Origin: G958295935 sp965224235
GTDB lineage: Bacteria; Chloroflexota; Dehalococcoidia; Lucifugimonadales; Lucifugimonadaceae
Assembly (NCBI GenBank): GCA_965224235.1
Contig: CBDCYP010000001.1
Coordinates: forward strand, 1,079,248-1,143,247
Reading direction: 5' to 3'
Length of the DNA stretch: 64,000 nucleotides
Shown: positions 54,701 through 60,700 of the stretch, piece after piece
Layout: the number at the start of each line of letters is the position of its first letter
Numbering within the stretch: position 1 is the first letter of the stretch
Made by a program: the position numbers and the translations under genes
Notes under the pieces: generated by a model
What the model saw: only the letters and a program-made list of their open reading frames with translations
Databases searched by the model: none
Told to the model about the DNA's origin: nothing

Positions 54701-57700
54701 CCGAGTCAGTCGCCCCCTCACTCTCGTCGCTAACGTTGACGGTTACCTCCATGGTTGCTTCGCCGCCGCTGGGATCAACGGCCTTAACCTGGAAGACGTA
54801 GCTGCTCTTGCTTTCGTAATCCAGCACGAACTTGCTCTTGATCTGGGCGGTGCTTGGGTCAATGGCGAAGTAAACGCCATCGGCGCCGGTTAGCGAATAA
54901 ACGAGGGTGTCGCCATCACCGTCGTTGGCGGTCATCAGGTTGCCGACGTTGCGGCCGGCCTGAACGTTCTCGCCTATGGAGGCCGACAGGGCGGCGTCGC
55001 TGAAAGTCGGCGAGTTGTTGCCCACCGGCGCGGAGCGGCCCTGCCGCCCGAACTCGTAGGCCGTCGCCCCGCCGACGCCATCGGTGTCGTACTTCAACGC
55101 CGGGTACTGGCTGCCCGTGCCGAAGTCCCAGACGGCCGCTGCCCAGGTCGAATAGATGCCGGCCGCGCTGGTGGGCGATTGCAGCCCCGCCGTCGTCTGG
55201 CTGACGGCCCCGGCGCCCCCGGCGCTGGCGGCCTGCCCGCTGGTTGTGGCGTCCCAGTAGCCGGCGGTCACCGTGGCGTCCGCAGTAGCCTCCCCCACCA
55301 GTCCGCCCTTGGTCCTGGCGACCGAGTTTCCGCCGCTGGCCAGCATAGCCACCGCGGATACGGCCCCCACGGCGTAGCTGTTGGTGATGCTGGCCGCGCT
55401 GTTCCGGTTGAACCCCACCAGCCCGCCCACCGCTTTGTTGCCGGTGACGGTCACGCTGGAGTAGCTGTTGGTCACAGCGCCTCTGTTGTCGCCCACCAGA
55501 CCGCCCACGTTCTCGAATCCCGTAACTGCGCCGGTGGCGTAGGAGCCCTCCACCGCGCCGCGGTTGCTCCCCAACAATCCCCCTATGGAGTTGAAAGTGG
55601 GCGCCCCTGTGCGGTCGATGTCCACGTTCAACACGGCCACGTTGCGAAGGACCCCGGGACTATTGACGCTGCCGAACAGCCCCTGGTCGCCAATAGCGGC
55701 CCGGATCTTCATATTGGAGATGGTGTGGCCGCCGCCGTCGAAGGTGGCGGTGAACGGGGTGGCCCAGGCGCCGATGGCCCCCCACGAGGGATAGTCGTCG
55801 CTGCTGTCCACGTCGCCGTCGTCGTCGGTGTCGAAGTCTAGGTCGTCCGTCAGCTCGTAGCCGGTGCAGGCGTTGCCGGCGCAGCCCATGCTGGCCGCCG
55901 CGTTGGGGAAGGCGTGGTCAAAGGAGGCCTGGTTGGCAGCGGTCACCGCGCCGTTGCCGTCCAGGTCGTAGCGGATGGCGTTCAGCTTCGCCAGGCTGTC
56001 CACCTCGATCAGCCCGTCGTCGTCGAGGTCGTAGTCCGTCGGTGGCGGCGGGGCCGCGCGCGCCTGGCTGCCGAACTCCTGCCACGTCGCCCCGCCGACG
56101 CCGTCGGTGTCGTACTTCAACGCCGGGTACTCGCTGGACGTGCCGAAGTCCCAGGTGGCGGCGGCCCAGGTCGAGTAGATGCCGGCCGCGCTGGTGGGCG
56201 ATTGCAGCCCCGCCGTGGTCTGGCCCACGGCGCCGGCGCCCCCGGCGCTGGTGGCCTGCCTGCTGGCCTCGGTGTCCCAGTAGCCGGCCGTGACCGTGGC
56301 GCCCCCGTCGTTCTTGCCCACCAGACCGCCAACATCCGCGATGGGATTTTGACGTGAACCGCCTCCTGGGGGCGTTCCGGTTAGTCCATGGGTGGCTACC
56401 CTGCCCATGGCGTAGCTGTTGGTGATGGTCCCCGATGCGTTCTCGTTCCATCCCACCAAACCGCCAACCTCCGTGTTGCCGGTGACCGCCATGCGGGAGT
56501 AGCTGTCGCTGATCGCCCCCCGGTTGTGGCCCACCAAGCCTCCTGTCTTCGAGAAGGCCCAGATGCTGCCCCCGCTGACGAAGACGCGCTGGATAGCGCC
56601 CCGGTTGCTCCCCGCCACCGCAGCGGCGGAGTCGAGCGTCAATGCCCCGGTGCGGTCGATGCTGGGGTTCACCATGCCCAGGTTGCGGATGATCGAGGAC
56701 GTGTCCGTGCTGCCGAACAGGCCCACGTCTCCCCCGCCGATTCTGATGTACAGATTGGAGATGGTGTGGCCTCTGCCGTCAAAGGTGGCGTTGAAGGGGT
56801 TGGCCCAATCGCCGATTGGCGCCCAGCCGGCGCCGCTGTTCCACCAGGCGACGTCGGCGGAGGTGATAGCGTTGTCGTTGTTCTGGTCGAAGTCCAGGTC
56901 GTCCGTCAGCTCGTAGCCGATGCAGGCGGCGTTGAGGCAGCCCATGCTGCCCTGCGCGTTGGGAAAGGCGGTATCGTAGTTGGCCTTGTCGGCGGGGGTC
57001 ACGCCGCCGTTGCCGTTCAGGTCGTAGCGGATGGCGTTCAGCTTCGCCAGGCTGTCCACCTCGATCAGGCCGTCGTTGTCCGTGTCGTAGTCCACCGGCG
57101 CTATGCGCACCTGGCCGCCGAACTCCTGCCAGGTCGCCCCGCCGACGCCGTTGGTGTCGTACTTCAGCGCCGGGTACTGGCTGGCCGTGCCGAAGTCCCA
57201 CTTGACGGTACCCCATGCCGAGTAGATGCCCGTCGCGCCGGTGGGCGATTGCAGTCCCGCCGTGGTCTGGGCGGCGCCGGCGGCGCTGGCGGCCTGCCCG
57301 CTGGCCTCGGTGTCCCAGTAGCCGGCCGTGACCGTGGCGCTGTTGTTATTCTTGCCCACCAGTCCGCCAAAGTCCGCGGCGGCCTCTGTCGTTGTAGTGG
57401 CGCCGCGCGTTCCGGCCTCTCCGTGGGTGGCCACTCCCCCGGCGGCGTAGCTGTTGGTGATGATTCCCGAAGCGGTCTCGTTCCACCCCACCAGGCCGCC
57501 GACCTGGGTGTTGCCGGTGACCGTCATGCGGGAGTAGCTATTGCTGACCGTTCCCCGGTTGTGGCCCGCCACACCGCCTATCTTCGCGTAGGCCCAGATG
57601 CTGCCGCCCGTGACGAAGACGCGGTCGATCGCGCCCCGGTTGCTCCCCGCCACCGCAGCGGCGGAGTCGAGCGCCAATGACCCGGTGCGGTCGATGCTCG

Positions 57701-60700
57701 GGCTCACCATGCCCAGGTTGCGGATGACCGCGGCCGTGTCGGTGCTGCCGAACAGGCCGACGTCTCCCCCGCCTACTCTGATGTACATGTGGGAGACGGT
57801 GTGGCCGCCGCCGTCAAAGGTGGCGTTGAAAGGGGCGTCCCAGTTGCCGATGGGCGCCCAGCCCGCGCCGCTGTTCCACCAGGCGGCGTCCGCGCTGGTG
57901 ATCCGCTTGTCGTTGTTCTGGTCGAAGTCCAGGTCCGACGTCAGCTCGTAGCCGGTGCAATCGTTGTCATCGCCGTCGGCGTTGGTGATGGGACAGCCCA
58001 TGCCCGCCTCCGGGTAGGGGAAGACGGCGGCGTAGCTGCTGGCGCTGGCCGAAGCCGGGGCGCCGTCGCCGTCCAGGTCCCAGCGGATCGCGTTCAGCTT
58101 CGTCAGGCTGTCCACCTCGATCAGGCCGTCGCCGTCGAGGTCGTAGTCCACCGGCGCCGCCGGCACGCCGTTGACCCCCGCCGTCCAGGGGCTGCTGCCC
58201 TCGTTGTTCTTGGCCATCACCTGCACCTGGTAGGTCGACCCGGCGACGAGGCCGGTTATCGTGGCGGTGGTCCCGGTCCCGACGTGGTCGAAAGCCACCC
58301 AGGCGCCCCACGTAGGGGGGTCGCCGGCGGCGCTGGTGCGCAGGCTGTGCTGCACGTCGTAGCCATCAAGGGCCGGCTTGGTGGATGGCATCACCGGCGC
58401 CGTCCAGGTGACCGTCAGCCCGTTGGCCGCAGGAACGACCCCCAAGCTGGTGGGGACCGTTGGCGGCTCGAGCGTGTCGTCAACGGTGACCGAGATCGCC
58501 AACGTGAGGTCCACCGTGATGTCGGCGCCGCCGGCGGCGTTCTTGCCGTCATGCACCGTTACGTTGACGCTGTAGCTCTCCTTCGTCTCGTGGTTCGCCG
58601 CGCTACTCAGGGTCAGCGCCCCCGCGCTGGAGATGGCGAAGTCGCCTGCGTCCGTGCCGGTCACCGCGTAGGTCAGCTGGTCGCCCTCCGGGTCGGTGGC
58701 GGCATAGGTCCCCACCGCCGTTTCGCCCTCCGCAATGTTGGGCGACGCGTTGTACCCGGCGTTGAAGGTCGGCGGGTCGTTGCCCGCCGCCGAGCGCACT
58801 TGGGAGCCGAAGTCGCCGTCCGCGGCTGATCTGGAGCTGTCCCGGTTGAAGTCCGCCTTCAACGCCGGGTACTCGCTCGCCGTCCCGAAGTCCCACGGGT
58901 CGTCGCCGCCGGCCGTGCTGTCCAGGTTCAGGTTCCAGTTGACATAGATGCCCGCGTAGCCGTCAGACTCCGTGGGCGACTTCAGGTCGGAGGTGGGCTT
59001 GCCCACGCCGGTCGCCGCGTTGCTGTCGTCGGCGATGCCGGTGGTGGTGACGTCCCAGTAGCTGTCCGTTATCGTCCCGCCGGTCCGCGTTCCCACCAGC
59101 CCGCCGGTGTTGTTGCTTCCGGTTACCACGCCGAAGGCGTAGCTGGCGGTGATGTCCGCGCTCGAAGCGCCAACCAGCCCGCCAACGTTATCACCGCCCC
59201 TTACGGCCCCGGTGGCGTAGCTAGCCTTGATTGTCCCGCTGGTGTGGCCTATCAGCCCGCCTACATAGTCGTACGCGGCGATGACGCTGGCTGTGGAGTA
59301 GCTCCTCTGGGTTGTCCCCGTCTGGAAGCCGGCCAGCCCGCCCGCATACTCCCCGCCCACCGCGCCGGTAACGCTTCCCGTGGAGTAAACGGTGTCCATA
59401 TCGCCGTTAGCAACGCCGATCAGCGCGCCGACGTGGGCGGCCCCGGTTACCCTGGCGTCCTCCAGTCCTAAGTTGCGGACGACGCTGGAGGACCCGGTGG
59501 CGCCGAACAGCCCCACGTCATCCGCGGAGCTCCGGCTGATGAACAGGTAGGAGATCGTGTGGCCGTTGCCCTCGAAGACGGCGGCGTACCCGGTGGAGCC
59601 GTCCCTGAGGCTATCATCCCCGATGGGCTCCCAGCCGTCGCCACCGTTCCAGTACGTCGGGTCGCCGACCTCGGTCATCTGGCTGTCGCCGTTCTCGTCG
59701 AAGTCCAGGTCCGCCATCAGCTCGTACCCCAGGCAGGTGGCGGCGCAGCCCATGCCCGAAGCGGCGTTGAGGAAGGCGCCGGTGTAGTCGGCGTGGGTGG
59801 AGTCCCCGTTGCCATCCAGGTCGTGCCGGATGGCGTGCAACTGGGCCGGCGTGGAAACCTCGATGAGGTTGTTGCCGTCCACGTCGTAATCCACCGGCGC
59901 GGAGCGGCCCTGCCTGCCGAACTCGTAGGCCGTGGGCGTGCCGTCGCCGTCCCACTCCACCTTCAGCGCCGGGTACTGGCTGGGCGTCCCGAAGTCCCAC
60001 GGGTCGTCGGTCTCGGTCGTGGTGTCGCCATCGGCATCGGCGTTGTCCACGTCGATGTCCCAGTTGGCGTAGATGCCCGAGTAGCCGTTGGTCTGCGCGG
60101 GCGACTGCAACTGGAGGGTGGTCTTGCCCACGCCGGTGGTGGCGTCGCTGTCGTCGGCGATGCCGCTGCTGGTGACGTCCCAGTAGCTGTTGGTGATTGT
60201 GCCCCTGTCGAGTCTGCCTATCAGCCCGCCTTTATCGCTGCCGACCCCGGTTACCGCGCCGGTGGCGTAGCTGGCGGTGATGTCGCCCTCGGACTCGCCC
60301 ACCAGCCCGCCAATGTAGTTGCTACTTCTGGAGCTGCCGGCTACCGCGCCGGTGGCGTAGCTGGCCCGAATTGGCCCCCGGTTGGCGCCCACCAGCCCGC
60401 CTAAACGAGTGCCAACTCCGGTGACGCTGGCGGTGGAGTAGCTCCTCTGGATTGAACCATTCTCATCCACGTAACCTATCAGCCCGCCCACTTTAGTAAG
60501 CTTGTTGCTGACAACTGTGCCGGTGGAGTAGGCGGCATCTACAGTGCCGTAGGCATGGCCAACCAGCGCGCCGGTGTAGCCCCAGCCGGTTACGTTCACG
60601 TCCACCAGTCCCACGTTGCGGAAGAAGCCGGCCTCGGAGGAGATGCCGAAAAGCCCCACCCACCGGTGAGCCCGGCTGATGAAGAGGTTGGAGATGGTGT

